A stretch of 64,000 nt of DNA from an uncultured bacterium (GTDB taxonomy: Bacteria; Spirochaetota; Leptospiria; Leptospirales; Leptonemataceae), in the NCBI GenBank assembly GCA_937928085.1, contig CALFVU010000004.1:62001-126000 (forward strand), written 5' to 3'. The number at the start of each line of letters is the position of its first letter. Position 1 is the first letter of the stretch. Made by a program: the position numbers and the translations under genes. Below, piece by piece: positions 16,611 through 26,367 of this stretch. The notes beneath the pieces are model-generated. The model worked only from the letters and a program-made list of their open reading frames with translations, made no database searches and had not been told where the DNA came from.

Positions 16611-19364
16611 TCATAAAATCATATCTATAATTTCTTTTGTAAATTGTTTTCTTTTATTTTCCAATTCTTGTTGAGTTTCGATTGCGATTTCTTCGTCGGG
16701 TTTAACTCTAAAAATAGGTTGCCCTTTTCGAACCACAACTCCGTCTTTTTGAACAAGTTTTTCTAAAATAATGCCAGAAAATTCTACAGAAATTTTATTA
16801 AACATTTTCATTACCTCGATGATAAACAAAGGCTCCCCAGAATCAAAATGATCACCTACTTCTTTAAAATTCGGACTTGTTGGTGTTTCTTTAAAATAAA
16901 TCATTCCCCCCATTGGAGCAACAATTGTATCTGAGGATGCTGGTGGAGGTGGAGATAAATGTTGAATGTATTCTTTTTGTAATTTTTGATCATAAAATTC
17001 TTTTGGTAGCACTATATGCATATTGTTATCTAAATCAACATCAAAAACTGAACTTTTAAGTCCCACATAAATTAAAAGATTTAAAAGTTCAAGCCCCATC
17101 TGAAAACCTATATGAGAAGATAATATTTGCTTTTCTTCTTTTGTCGATTTATAATGATCTAATAAAGATTGGTTTAATTCATAATAGTAATTCCATAAGT
17201 TATGATAATTTGATAATTCTTTATAAAAATTTAAACTTCTAGTTAATAATTCATAATCATGATCCCAAATTTTCTGAGAAGCAGGAGCATCTCGTTCTTC
17301 CAAATGTAAAAATTCATAAAGTTCATTAAGAACTTCCACAGGATTTTTTAACCAAAGTATTATGTTATTTTCTATCTTAAAGCTTTTGTTATAATTATAT
17401 TTTAACCATCCAGTTAGCAAATGAGGTTCTTTTAAAATCATTTGAATTGGTCGAGTAATTAAGGTAATCTTTAAATCTAATAAGTTTTGAATAGTTTGAC
17501 CATATATATTTTGATAAAAATCACACAATAAATTCCAGGCATAATCCACATCGATCAAATTAGCATTTTTAGCTACTTTACCTACTAAAGCAAGATATGG
17601 CAGAGTGATTTTTGTATCGGGTCGAGCCATGCTATCCAAACCCAAAAGAAAATATATCATACCAATATGAAACTGCCGATTAGTTTCTAAATCTGAACCT
17701 CTAAGTTCCATTTTTTTTAAAATCAAACCCAAATTTTCTAAATTTTCATTTCTTGAATTACCATAAGAAACGATCAAAGCTATATTCGAGTCATAAGCTC
17801 CAGCTAAATGATAATGTATAAAAGCATTTGTATCGGGATTTTTAATACATATACCCTGATCATCTCTCAATTCGCATTCAATGGGATCAGACCAAAATTC
17901 GATAATTCCTCCCGCATGAGGTTGTAAAGCCTGGTTCATTGCATTTAATCGAATCTCTCCACCTGCTAAATGACGCATATATTTTTCGGGTTTAGGTAGT
18001 TTTTCTTTATGAACAGCACAAAGAACCATAGCTTCTACTAAAGATTCCACATTAAAAAAATCTTCTGGATTATCGGGATTTCTAAAACGAAGCCCATAAA
18101 CCATTTCGGTAACTCTATGCTCTACTTGAATTCTTGTATTCATTTCCATAAAATAAAAATTCTCATTAGAAACAATACATTCAAAAGTAGAGACGGAGTT
18201 TAATCCTACAGCAAGAGCAAATCGTTCCGCTTGTTCCTCCATTTGTCTTAAAAATTCTTTATCTCTTTCTAATCGCTTTGCCCATTCTAACTTTCCTTCT
18301 TTATATAATCTTTGTATTTCGTATTCATAAAGTTCCTGAGTAATCGATAGTTCTACTAATTTTTGTTCATACATTTGAATACTACAATCTCTGCCCCCAA
18401 GAGATATAGCCCATTTTCCATTGCCTAGTAATTGAATTTCATTATGACGAGTATTTTCTATATTAATTTCTATTAAAAAATTTTTGTTATCGCTCGGACC
18501 TAAAGCTTTGGCTTCCGAAAGAACTTCTAAAACAGCAGAAGGAACTTCATTTTCGTTAGATACAATTCTTTGTCCTTTTCCACCCCCACCACCCACATGT
18601 TTTAATCGAATTCGTGTACCTGGATTTTTTTTCAGTAATTTAGAAATTTCTTCTTTTGCTTTTTTTTGTAATTCTTCTAGTGTAATCAAAGAAATAGAAT
18701 GTTTATAGCTTTGATTTAAAATTTCTTCTGCGAGTTCTTCGTCAGATAATGTATCTATGTTGGGAATAACGAAAGAATATGTTTGAATAATATCTAACAA
18801 TCCTTCTCTATTTTTGACTTTATCTAATAAAGTTAAAGATGTAATGTGATCAATACCCGGAGTTACAGAAACATTAATTCTTTTTGCGATTTTTTTTGCA
18901 TTATCCTTTGAACCAGCCATTAAATGAACCTTAGATTCTGGACCGACAAATCCTATACCTTCATTTTCTAACAAAGATACAAAATGGGCATCTTCTGCCA
19001 TAAAACCATAACCTGCAAAAACATGAGAATAGTTATTCTTTTTACAAATTCTTATAATATCTTGAATTCTTTGATTTCTTTCTTCTTGTGTTGCACCTGT
19101 ATAATCAGGTATTCTATGAATGCGTTCAGGATCTTTGATCAACCGTATTTCAGGTGCTAATGTTAAAGGATACGTAACACTATCTTTTTCCGAAAGTAAA
19201 ATACCATAGCGAATCCCTAAATTTTCGAAAACTTCCATCGCTTCTTTTCGTACGGGACCTCTACAAACAATCAAAATGCTTATATGATCACAACGAAAAC
19301 TCTGTACCCAAGGATTTGGATCCTGCACATACTTTATAGTTTTCTTTTTAGTTATAATTGGCAC
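16611..19364 (-). CDS. Biotin-dependent carboxylase: biotin carboxylase plus biotinyl-carrier domain
   Basis: A 917-residue protein. Residues about 28-480 form a biotin carboxylase with an ATP-grasp core: HVFAGYGFMAEDAHFV, LMAGSKDNAKKIAKR, HVGGGGGKGQRIV, RDCSIQMYEQK, and FMEMNTRIQVEHRVTEMVYG. A long middle part (about 480-820) is unassigned. The C-terminal domain has the biotinylation site EVMKMFN. No carboxyltransferase gene is adjacent, so the acyl acceptor (acetyl-, propionyl- or other CoA) is open. The GTG start at 19364 is supported by GAGG 8 bases upstream. Propionyl-CoA carboxylation would connect it to the mutases in this window, but this is inference. Confidence 0.88.
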   Translation of the reverse strand: MPIITKKKTIKYVQDPNPWVQSFRCDHISILIVCRGPVRKEAMEVFENLGIRYGILLSEKDSVTYPLTLAPEIRLIKDPERIHRIPDYTGATQEERNQRIQDIIRICKKNNYSHVFAGYGFMAEDAHFVSLLENEGIGFVGPESKVHLMAGSKDNAKKIAKRINVSVTPGIDHITSLTLLDKVKNREGLLDIIQTYSFVIPNIDTLSDEELAEEILNQSYKHSISLITLEELQKKAKEEISKLLKKNPGTRIRLKHVGGGGGKGQRIVSNENEVPSAVLEVLSEAKALGPSDNKNFLIEINIENTRHNEIQLLGNGKWAISLGGRDCSIQMYEQKLVELSITQELYEYEIQRLYKEGKLEWAKRLERDKEFLRQMEEQAERFALAVGLNSVSTFECIVSNENFYFMEMNTRIQVEHRVTEMVYGLRFRNPDNPEDFFNVESLVEAMVLCAVHKEKLPKPEKYMRHLAGGEIRLNAMNQALQPHAGGIIEFWSDPIECELRDDQGICIKNPDTNAFIHYHLAGAYDSNIALIVSYGNSRNENLENLGLILKKMELRGSDLETNRQFHIGMIYFLLGLDSMARPDTKITLPYLALVGKVAKNANLIDVDYAWNLLCDFYQNIYGQTIQNLLDLKITLITRPIQMILKEPHLLTGWLKYNYNKSFKIENNIILWLKNPVEVLNELYEFLHLEERDAPASQKIWDHDYELLTRSLNFYKELSNYHNLWNYYYELNQSLLDHYKSTKEEKQILSSHIGFQMGLELLNLLIYVGLKSSVFDVDLDNNMHIVLPKEFYDQKLQKEYIQHLSPPPPASSDTIVAPMGGMIYFKETPTSPNFKEVGDHFDSGEPLFIIEVMKMFNKISVEFSGIILEKLVQKDGVVVRKGQPIFRVKPDEEIAIETQQELENKRKQFTKEIIDMIL

Positions 19365-19501
19365 CTTTTAACCTCGTTTTTTTTTTTCAAATTTTTATCA
19401 TTCAGCATAAAGTCAATTCAGAAGTTTGAATAAGAAAATAAAAAACAATTGGATTATGAGAAAAACTTGATCTTAATTAAGCTAAATTAAAAAATTAGTT
19501 A

Positions 19502-20545
19502 GTGCTCTTATCAAAAAAAGAAATTTTTGTTTTAGAAGAAGAAGCAAACATTAGAATTGATATTTTTTTGTCAAAAAAATTTAGAAACATTTCTCGCATT
19601 TTATGGCAAAAAAGAATTCAAAAACAATTAGTTTTAGTCAATAACAAACCTATAAAAAAATCATATATTCTAAAAAAAAACGATAAAATTACTTTTTATT
19701 ATCCTAAAAAACCAGAACCCGAAATCAACAAAAACTTTAAAATTCTTTACGAAGATGAATTTCTAATTGTAATCGATAAACCAGCAAATCTTCCTATACA
19801 TCCTAGCGGAAATTATAAAAATAATACTTTAAATTTTTTACTAAAAGAATATTTATTGTCTAAAAAAGAGTTTTATTGCCATCCCATTCATAGAATTGAT
19901 AAAGAAACTTCTGGCTTAGTATTATATGGAAAAAATCCAGAATTTATAAAAAAAATGAATTTTTTGTTTCGAACTCATCAAATCCAAAAACGTTATTTAG
20001 TGATTGTTTTTGGCAAAATACAAAACCGTTTACTGATAGAAGGCTTTATAGGAAAAGATCTTTTAAGCAAAATAAAAAGAAAACAGATATTTATCCCTAA
20101 AGAAAAAATTCAAGACTTTATAAATTCTTTTTCGGATAACTACTACAATCAATCAAAAATATACAAGATTTTATATCAAAATCAAATATATACTTATCGA
20201 TATTGCAAAACACTTTTTGAACCTATTAAGATAAAAAAGATAGATCATACAGATTATGAATATATTACACTATTAGAAGTAAAATTATTCACGGGAAGAT
20301 TTCATCAAATTCGAGCAACATTAAAAAGTTTAAACTATCCAATTGTAGGAGATAAAATTTATGGAATTGACGAAAATTATTTTTTACAATACTTAGAAAA
20401 TCCACAAGATTTTAGCGATAGATTATTGTTAAATCGAACCGCATTACATAGTTATTCTTTAGAATGGGAAGATTCATTTCAAAAAAAACACTTTAAGTTT
20501 TTTAGCCCACTGCCAGAAGACATAAAAAAAATATTAGAAATATAA
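19502..20545 (+). CDS. RluA-family 23S rRNA/tRNA pseudouridine synthase
   Basis: A 347-residue enzyme with an S4-like RNA-binding N terminus (residues about 12-70) and a catalytic domain with LPIHPSG and HRIDKETSGLVLYG, where the Asp is the catalytic residue. It closes with FHQIRATLKSLNYPIVGDKIYG. An insertion of about 45 residues separates the catalytic motif from the C-terminal motif. Whether it acts like RluC, RluD or a tRNA enzyme cannot be decided. The start is GTG; the 5' neighbour is divergent. It converges on prfB with a 3-base gap. Confidence 0.88.
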   Translation: MLLSKKEIFVLEEEANIRIDIFLSKKFRNISRILWQKRIQKQLVLVNNKPIKKSYILKKNDKITFYYPKKPEPEINKNFKILYEDEFLIVIDKPANLPIHPSGNYKNNTLNFLLKEYLLSKKEFYCHPIHRIDKETSGLVLYGKNPEFIKKMNFLFRTHQIQKRYLVIVFGKIQNRLLIEGFIGKDLLSKIKRKQIFIPKEKIQDFINSFSDNYYNQSKIYKILYQNQIYTYRYCKTLFEPIKIKKIDHTDYEYITLLEVKLFTGRFHQIRATLKSLNYPIVGDKIYGIDENYFLQYLENPQDFSDRLLLNRTALHSYSLEWEDSFQKKHFKFFSPLPEDIKKILEI

Positions 20546-20548
20546 AAC

Positions 20549-21679
20549 TTAAACTTTTAAAGTAGCAATATTTTTTAAATAAGCTTCGATAAAAGGATCG
20601 ATTTCTCCATCCATCACGCTTTCTACATCAGAAGTTTCGTAATCTGTTCGTAAATCTTTAACTAGCTTATATGGATGAAATACATAACTTCGAATCTGAT
20701 TACCCCACGAAACATCTTTTTTCTCTCCCGATTTTGATTCAATTTCTTTTTGCTTTTTTTGTTTTTCTAAGTCGTATAATTTTGTTTTTAAAATTTTTAA
20801 AGCTTTAGCTTTATTTTGATGTTGAGAACGTTCATTTTGGCATTGAACAACAATTCCAGTAGGTATATGTAGAATTCTTACTGCTGAGTCAGTTTTGTTT
20901 ACATGTTGACCACCAGCACCGCTTGCACGGAATGTATCAATTCTCAGATCTTTTTCGTTTATTTGTATTTCTACATTGTCGTCTATTTCTGGAGATACGT
21001 GCACAGAAGCAAAAGAAGTATGTCTTTTTTTGTTAGCATCAAAAGGAGAAATTCGCACTAATCGATGAATTCCATTTTCGCATTTTAAATACCCATAGGC
21101 ATTTTCGCCTTTTACTAATAAAGTTACATTTTTTATCCCTGCTTCTTCTCCAGCTTGATAATCTAAAACTTCGAATTCAAAACCTTTTTTCTGAAACCAT
21201 CTAGTATACATTCGCAAAAGCATATCAGCCCAATCTTGACTTTCAGTTCCTCCAGCTCCCGGCACTATCGTGATTATAGCATTTCTACTATCGTCTTCGT
21301 CCATAAGAGCTAATGAAATTTGAATTTGAGTTATTTTTCTTTTAATTTGTTCCAGTTCTTGTGAAATTTTTTCTAAAGCTTCTTGTGGAGAACTCTCCTC
21401 TTTTATAATCTCTACTAATAAAGGAAAATCTAAAAAGTTTTGTTTAATATCAATCCAAGGTTGAATATTTTTTTCTAAAGATGATTTTTTCTGAGACATG
21501 ATTTTTGCTTTTTCTGTATCCTCCCAAAAGTCAGATCGTTGCATAATTTGTTCTAAATCTTTAAGTTCAGCAATTTTAGACTCTAAATGATTTTTATTCC
21601 AAATATTTTCGAAATCAGTTTTTAATTTTAAGTATTCTTTTTCTATTTCTGAATAATTTTTATAAACATAATAAGACAT
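20549..21679 (-). CDS. prfB: Peptide chain release factor 2
   Basis: Recognises UGA and UAA stop codons. The start is set at the ATG at 21679; the frame also runs to a TTG at 21688. The 376-residue protein has the N-terminal helices (ELKDLEQIMQRSDFWEDTE), the stop-codon tripeptide SPF in VRISPFDANKKRH, and the GGQ catalytic motif in RASGAGGQHVNKTDSA. The N-terminal region is one uninterrupted frame across the place where many prfB genes carry an in-frame UGA and programmed +1 frameshift, so that autoregulation is absent here. Confidence 0.96.
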   Translation of the reverse strand: MSYYVYKNYSEIEKEYLKLKTDFENIWNKNHLESKIAELKDLEQIMQRSDFWEDTEKAKIMSQKKSSLEKNIQPWIDIKQNFLDFPLLVEIIKEESSPQEALEKISQELEQIKRKITQIQISLALMDEDDSRNAIITIVPGAGGTESQDWADMLLRMYTRWFQKKGFEFEVLDYQAGEEAGIKNVTLLVKGENAYGYLKCENGIHRLVRISPFDANKKRHTSFASVHVSPEIDDNVEIQINEKDLRIDTFRASGAGGQHVNKTDSAVRILHIPTGIVVQCQNERSQHQNKAKALKILKTKLYDLEKQKKQKEIESKSGEKKDVSWGNQIRSYVFHPYKLVKDLRTDYETSDVESVMDGEIDPFIEAYLKNIATLKV

Positions 21680-21781
21680 AAAATTCAAAAAAATTTAATA
21701 AGTAAAGTTATCAAACGTTTTTATTTTAAACAATCTTGAATTTGTTGTATTCTATAGAATAAAAAATTTTTTTTTGGTCTA

Positions 21782-22654
21782 ATGAAAAATGAATTAGATA
21801 TTTTTCTTTCTTTTTTGTTGGGTTCATTACAAGGATTAACCGAATTCTTGCCAATTTCGAGTACTGCTCACTTAAGAATTTTACCGGCTTTTTTAAATAT
21901 ACCTGATATTGGAGCTGCTTATACCGCCGTGGTACAGCTTGGAAGTTTACTTGCATTGTTATATTATTTTAAACAAGATTTATGGAATTTTACTATACAA
22001 TCCATAAATACAATTTTAAAAGAAATAAAACAATTCAATAATGTAAAGTTATTATTCCAGAATTTCCAACATTGGAACTACGAAGCAAAGATGCTTATCT
22101 ATTTAATTATTGGAACGATTCCGATTTCTATATTTGGTATTTTATTAAAAGATTGGATTAAGGGTCCATTTCGATCTTTGTATGTAGTTTCTTTTAGCCT
22201 AATTTTTTTCGCAATGTTACTAATGATCTCTGACAAGTTTGGAAAGAAAAATAAAACTATAGAAGAATTTTCTTTTGTAGATGCTATTTGGATTGGTCTT
22301 GCCCAGTCTCTTGCTTTAATACCCGGTGCTTCTCGTTCGGGGGTTACTCTTATGGCTGGATTATTTTTAAGCTTTAATAGGGAATCAGCGATGAGATATT
22401 CTTTTCTACTATCTATACCAGCTATTGCACTATCAGGTTTTTATGAATTATGGAAAGATTGGTCAGAGTTAAAAGCTTTAGGAATTACATCAGTTTTTGT
22501 AGGGGTGTTTTCCGCAACAATAGTAAGCTATTTAACTATTGTTGGTTTGCTTAAATTTTTAAGAAGACATAGCACATTGATTTTCGTTCTTTATCGAATT
22601 GCTTTAGGAGTGTTGATTTTATTTTTATTACGATATCAGATTTTAAAGGAATAA
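21782..22654 (+). CDS. uppP: Undecaprenyl-diphosphate phosphatase (BacA family)
   Basis: Recycles the lipid carrier for peptidoglycan and other envelope polymers by dephosphorylating undecaprenyl diphosphate. The 290-residue membrane protein has the two family motifs, GSLQGLTEFLPISSTAHLRI at the N terminus and PGASRSGVTLMAGL near residue 185. About eight hydrophobic segments are present. It is divergent from prfB with about 100 bases between them and converges on the DnaJ-domain gene. Confidence 0.95.
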   Translation: MKNELDIFLSFLLGSLQGLTEFLPISSTAHLRILPAFLNIPDIGAAYTAVVQLGSLLALLYYFKQDLWNFTIQSINTILKEIKQFNNVKLLFQNFQHWNYEAKMLIYLIIGTIPISIFGILLKDWIKGPFRSLYVVSFSLIFFAMLLMISDKFGKKNKTIEEFSFVDAIWIGLAQSLALIPGASRSGVTLMAGLFLSFNRESAMRYSFLLSIPAIALSGFYELWKDWSELKALGITSVFVGVFSATIVSYLTIVGLLKFLRRHSTLIFVLYRIALGVLILFLLRYQILKE

Positions 22655-22657
22655 TAT

Positions 22658-23278
22658 TTATAAAACCATTTTTGCATGATCCATGATTTCTTGAATTTGC
22701 TCTAATCGTTGTTTGCACTTTAAAGTAAAAGAAGGATATTTTACCATTACACTTCTATATAAAATTTGAACCTGTGATAAATTTTTAATCAGTTCCAAAG
22801 ATCGATATTTAATAGGTCTAGCCTTTTGCAAATTAAATTTTTGCATAGAATTATGGAAATATCGTTCCGCTTGCTCAAAATATTCGTAACCTTTGGAATG
22901 ATAATTTTGATTCTCTTTGTAGTATTTTCGTACTTTAAAAGGATAATCAATTTCTTCAGAACCATAATTTCTTAAAACTTCGTTGATAATATTTAGAATG
23001 TGGGGATCATAAGCAAAAATTCTTGACAAAAATTCTCGAAAAATTTCTTTATTTTGATTTTCGTTTTGATTAGAATTTTTAAATTTATTTCGATTTATTT
23101 GAGGGACACCATCTTTTAGTTTTTCGTAAGCTTCGATTAAAATTTTTGATTTTTCTACATCTCCTCCCTTATCAGGATGACATTCTTTAATTTTTTCTCG
23201 AAATACAGATTTTACTTTCTCCGCTGAATCGCCGGGCTGAACACCTAAAATTTTACAATAGTATAAAATTTCATCCAT
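22658..23278 (-). CDS. J-domain protein (DnaJ N-terminal domain only)
   Basis: A 206-residue protein with an N-terminal J domain: YYCKILGVQPGDSAEKVK, then KECHPDKGGDVEKSKIL with the HPD motif at about residues 34-36. It lacks the Gly/Phe region, zinc fingers and C-terminal domains of DnaJ. The rest is helical, rich in aromatic and charged residues, without a named domain. It probably recruits an Hsp70 to a specific client. It is last in a minus-strand group with the secreted phospholipase-like enzyme and two small envelope proteins. Confidence 0.85.
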   Translation of the reverse strand: MDEILYYCKILGVQPGDSAEKVKSVFREKIKECHPDKGGDVEKSKILIEAYEKLKDGVPQINRNKFKNSNQNENQNKEIFREFLSRIFAYDPHILNIINEVLRNYGSEEIDYPFKVRKYYKENQNYHSKGYEYFEQAERYFHNSMQKFNLQKARPIKYRSLELIKNLSQVQILYRSVMVKYPSFTLKCKQRLEQIQEIMDHAKMVL

Positions 23279-23281
23279 TGT

Positions 23282-24598
23282 CTACTTTTGATGTAAATGC
23301 AAGTCTAATACTGCAAATCGAGTAATCTGAGAAGTATTCTGAAAATCTTTTCCTGTTTCTTCCAATAGTAAATTTTTCTTCTTTTGATCCAAAGCTTTTA
23401 TTAGATCTGAAATTCTATATTCGGGATCTCTTTCCACATCATATAGGTAATCCTTTGTATATTTTTCTCCGAATATTTTTTGAATATTTTGATCCAAATC
23501 ATATGCATGACTTGTAGAGTAAGATGTTAGGTTATATACAATATCGTGGTAATTTCTTGGTTGAATTCGTAAAAAACGTTCTATACTTTCAAACAAAACA
23601 GGTTCTTTAGTTAAATAAGAAACTAAGCGATTTGCTAATTCTTCAGTAGGATCAAAGGACTTCTCTAAATATACAGAAACAAAATCTTCGTAAATAAAAT
23701 GTTTATTTTTTAACAATTGTGTTGTTCTTTGCTGAAAAGTTTTTTTATCAGAAGATAAAATATATCTTATATAGTACCAAAAATTTGCTTCTGGAACCGC
23801 TTTTGCATGGTATGGTTGAGCCAAGTCTTGGTAATAATGGATTGCCCAAGCCATAAATCTATATGCCCAATAGGGATGCCCTCGTTCTTTTGCAAACTTT
23901 GCTAATTTTGTAAATAAAACAATTCTATCGACTGCCATTCCCTCTAATAAAAAAGGTGCAAATTTTTTTACAATCCAAGGCTCGTGTAAAAATTGCATAT
24001 GAAATGGTGCTTTACTACTTTCCCCTTCTGGTTCTCCGTAGGGTTGAGGACCATAACCATATTCTTTTATTTCCCATAAATGATGATCCATAATCCAGTC
24101 TGGTTCATCTGCAAAAGTAATCAAAATAGAGCGAAGACTCACTTTTTGATTGGTGACATCCTCGAAAACAAAATGAAATCCTTGTTCTTTAAAATACGGA
24201 TATACCTTTGCAGTAGGTACAACTTTGTATTTTGGTTTTTGGCCGGGTAAGACTCGATTTACAAGATAAAACTTTGTCTGTGGGTTTAATCTTGCTGATT
24301 TTAAGAAAGCTTCTAAATTTGATTTGTCTTTTTCGAAAGGAAGATTTGAATATTTAGGATTAAAGCGATGAGGATGATATGTATACAACCAATCATAATA
24401 TTCCTTAAATACATTATACAAGCCTATACTTTCTTTTTTAATAAAATCTTCTATATTTTCCGTAGGTACTTCTTGATCTAAAAAATCAAAATCTTTTAAA
24501 TTAAGGCTATAATAAGTGATCAAATAATGGCTTCCCCAAGAAAAAATTTGTGTTACACAAATAAACATTAACAATATAAAAAAAACTTTGATTCTCAT
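23282..24598 (-). CDS. Secreted zinc-dependent phospholipase C/S1-P1 nuclease-fold protein
   Basis: A 438-residue exported protein. The signal peptide would be cut just before Trp in FSWGSHYLIT, giving the N-terminal Trp that ligates zinc in this superfamily. A second zinc motif, AIHYYQDLAQPYHA, matches the HxxxDxxxPxH core of bacterial phospholipase C and S1/P1 nuclease. Further His/Asp pairs (DEPDWIMDHHLW, TSYSTSHAYD) may complete the tri-zinc site. At about 420 mature residues it is larger than typical phospholipase C (about 250). The substrate, phospholipid or nucleic acid, cannot be decided. The ATG overlaps the upstream stop. Confidence 0.7.
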   Translation of the reverse strand: MRIKVFFILLMFICVTQIFSWGSHYLITYYSLNLKDFDFLDQEVPTENIEDFIKKESIGLYNVFKEYYDWLYTYHPHRFNPKYSNLPFEKDKSNLEAFLKSARLNPQTKFYLVNRVLPGQKPKYKVVPTAKVYPYFKEQGFHFVFEDVTNQKVSLRSILITFADEPDWIMDHHLWEIKEYGYGPQPYGEPEGESSKAPFHMQFLHEPWIVKKFAPFLLEGMAVDRIVLFTKLAKFAKERGHPYWAYRFMAWAIHYYQDLAQPYHAKAVPEANFWYYIRYILSSDKKTFQQRTTQLLKNKHFIYEDFVSVYLEKSFDPTEELANRLVSYLTKEPVLFESIERFLRIQPRNYHDIVYNLTSYSTSHAYDLDQNIQKIFGEKYTKDYLYDVERDPEYRISDLIKALDQKKKNLLLEETGKDFQNTSQITRFAVLDLHLHQK

Positions 24599-25011
24599 TT
24601 TTTCCCCCCCGTATAATCCACTTTTTTTCCTATCTTGTAAAAAAAATTCAGACTATTATAAATAGCAACCCAAAAAATGATAAGAGTAATCCATAAAAGT
24701 AAAAAATATACAATAATTTTTTGTTTGATAAATTCAAAAAACGTCTGATATAAAAATAAATAAAAAAAGATTAGGAAAAAAAACAAAAGATAAAATGCAA
24801 AAACCAACAATAGAATTCCTATAAGAAAATATTTTGTTCTGGTACGAACTTGATACGAAATATAATCTTTCAAATTTTGTAAGTATTCACTTCTCTGAAA
24901 AAAAAATGCAAGAATGTTATCCAATAAACTTTCAAAAAAAGAAATGTAGCGATCTCGTGTTTTTTCTTTTAAAGAAAGAGATCGCTTAGGTTTTTTTTGT
25001 AAGGAAGTCAT
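24595..25011 (-). CDS. Membrane protein resembling the holin-X/YqjE type
   Basis: The ATG at 25011 is preferred over a GTG at 25026 that overlaps the preceding gene. The 138-residue protein has a basic N terminus, an amphipathic helix (ISFFESLLDNILAFF) and two adjacent strongly hydrophobic segments at about residues 60-85 and 95-120. This layout and its pairing with a DUF883/YtxH-like gene resemble YqjD-YqjE-type envelope pairs and the 'phage holin family' label, but sequence identity is too weak to be sure. No phage genes are nearby. Confidence 0.55.
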   Translation of the reverse strand: MTSLQKKPKRSLSLKEKTRDRYISFFESLLDNILAFFFQRSEYLQNLKDYISYQVRTRTKYFLIGILLLVFAFYLLFFFLIFFYLFLYQTFFEFIKQKIIVYFLLLWITLIIFWVAIYNSLNFFYKIGKKVDYTGGKK

Positions 25012-25012
25012 T

Positions 25013-25264
25013 TTATTTTCTTCCACCTCTAACTAAAAGTCCAAGAATAAAACCTAAACTTAAACCCAAAGCAACTGCAATCAAACTAGCTCTTTGAGGA
25101 TTTTCTTTAATATATTTTCCTAAAGAATCAATAAATTCCTCTGCTCCTTCTCCATAAACCTGAATCTTTTGTTTTATATGACCCCACTCTTCTTCGGCTT
25201 TAGTTTTTAGATTTTCAAATTTTTGTTTTAAAACATTTTCTTCTTGATTAACTTCTTTATCCAT
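25013..25264 (-). CDS. Small YtxH/DUF883-like membrane-anchored protein
   Basis: An 83-residue protein with an acidic/basic helical N-terminal two-thirds (LKQKFENLKTKAEEEWGHI) and a C-terminal glycine-patterned transmembrane helix (ASLIAVALGLSLGFILGLLV) ending RGGRK. This matches ElaB/YqjD (DUF883) and YtxH-type proteins. ElaB/YqjD relatives attach ribosomes or stress factors to the inner membrane. AGGAG precedes its ATG. It is first of four co-oriented genes. Confidence 0.65.
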   Translation of the reverse strand: MDKEVNQEENVLKQKFENLKTKAEEEWGHIKQKIQVYGEGAEEFIDSLGKYIKENPQRASLIAVALGLSLGFILGLLVRGGRK

Positions 25265-25461
25265 ATCATACTCCTTATTTAAAAATTTTTATAACATATT
25301 TTTTTTTTTTTGAATATGTCAATAATGTTATTTTTATTGAAGCCTATTTATTTTAAAATTAAAATCAATCGAAAGCTAATTTTTATTTTTAAGAAAAATT
25401 CATTTTTAGAACTTTCTTAAAAAATTTGACAAATAAAATCCTTAATATAGTTTAGCGAAGA

Positions 25462-26364
25462 ATGGATAATCTAGAAAAGTTAAGGAATCTAAAACATTTA
25501 AAAATGCCTAATTTTCATTTAGATGGATTTCAGAAAAGCATTAAAGAAAATATTTTTTTAGAATTTTTTTTAAAAAAAAGTAGAGTCGTACTAACTCCTA
25601 ACTATCATTATTATCTTACAGGATACGCAGAAGAGGAAGAAATTCTTAAAGTAGAAGCTTTAACAAAGGAAAAAGAACTTTTTAAAAAAATTAAAGAATT
25701 CATTATATACAATTTAGCTATTTACTCAGCTTTGATAGAGACCAATTCATATTATATAGAAAACAATCAAAATTCGATTATATGCAGATTCGTACCACAA
25801 AACCAATCCAACAATCATTTTGAATTAAAAGTATATACTATACATCCCGATGAACTTCCAGAAAACTACAAAGATAAAATATACTTAGGCAGAGATTTTG
25901 TAAATTTAAATTCTTTACATAGAAATTATTTAGGACTTAATTCGATTGTACATAGTTTAGTAGAGCAAATAAAAAAATTAGAAAAAAGATTAATGAACTT
26001 TATACCAAGGGAAATTTTTTCAGAAATTCAATCAGAATATCTAGAAGAGATTAAAGAACTTTTAGAAGAATTTGTAGAATTAAGCTCAGAAATTACGGAA
26101 AACTATCCCGAAGATATTAGTAAAAAAACTTTAAGCGAAAATCAATTAATAGAAATCAATAAAATTTTTCGAAATCTAAAACATATTTTGATGGATATCG
26201 ATGAAACTATTTCCGAATTGGACGAAAAATTAATACAATATATGTTGAATCAGGCAAATAAGTACGTAATTAAATTTAAAAAAGATATTACCAATTATAT
26301 TCATTATATTCTAATAAAAGTTAATGGAAGAATATCTGATTCTTTAAATCATATTCATATATAA
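25462..26364 (+). CDS. Hypothetical coiled-coil-rich cytoplasmic protein
   Basis: A 300-residue protein I do not recognise. Residues 1-150 are mixed alpha/beta (VVLTPNYHYYLTGYAEEEE; FELKVYTIHPDELP). Residues about 160-300 are mostly helical with Leu/Ile heptads (SLVEQIKKLEKRLMNFIP; IKELLEEFVELSSEI; IDETISELDEKLIQYML), suggesting a coiled coil. There is no signal peptide or membrane segment. It is a single gene between divergent and convergent neighbours and ends at a GC-rich hairpin. Confidence 0.65.
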   Translation: MDNLEKLRNLKHLKMPNFHLDGFQKSIKENIFLEFFLKKSRVVLTPNYHYYLTGYAEEEEILKVEALTKEKELFKKIKEFIIYNLAIYSALIETNSYYIENNQNSIICRFVPQNQSNNHFELKVYTIHPDELPENYKDKIYLGRDFVNLNSLHRNYLGLNSIVHSLVEQIKKLEKRLMNFIPREIFSEIQSEYLEEIKELLEEFVELSSEITENYPEDISKKTLSENQLIEINKIFRNLKHILMDIDETISELDEKLIQYMLNQANKYVIKFKKDITNYIHYILIKVNGRISDSLNHIHI

Positions 26365-26367
26365 AAG

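Noticed and set aside
24595-25264. Prophage holin cassette
   Set aside because: The two small membrane proteins have no phage structural or lysis genes around them; a YqjD/YqjE-like envelope pair explains them better.
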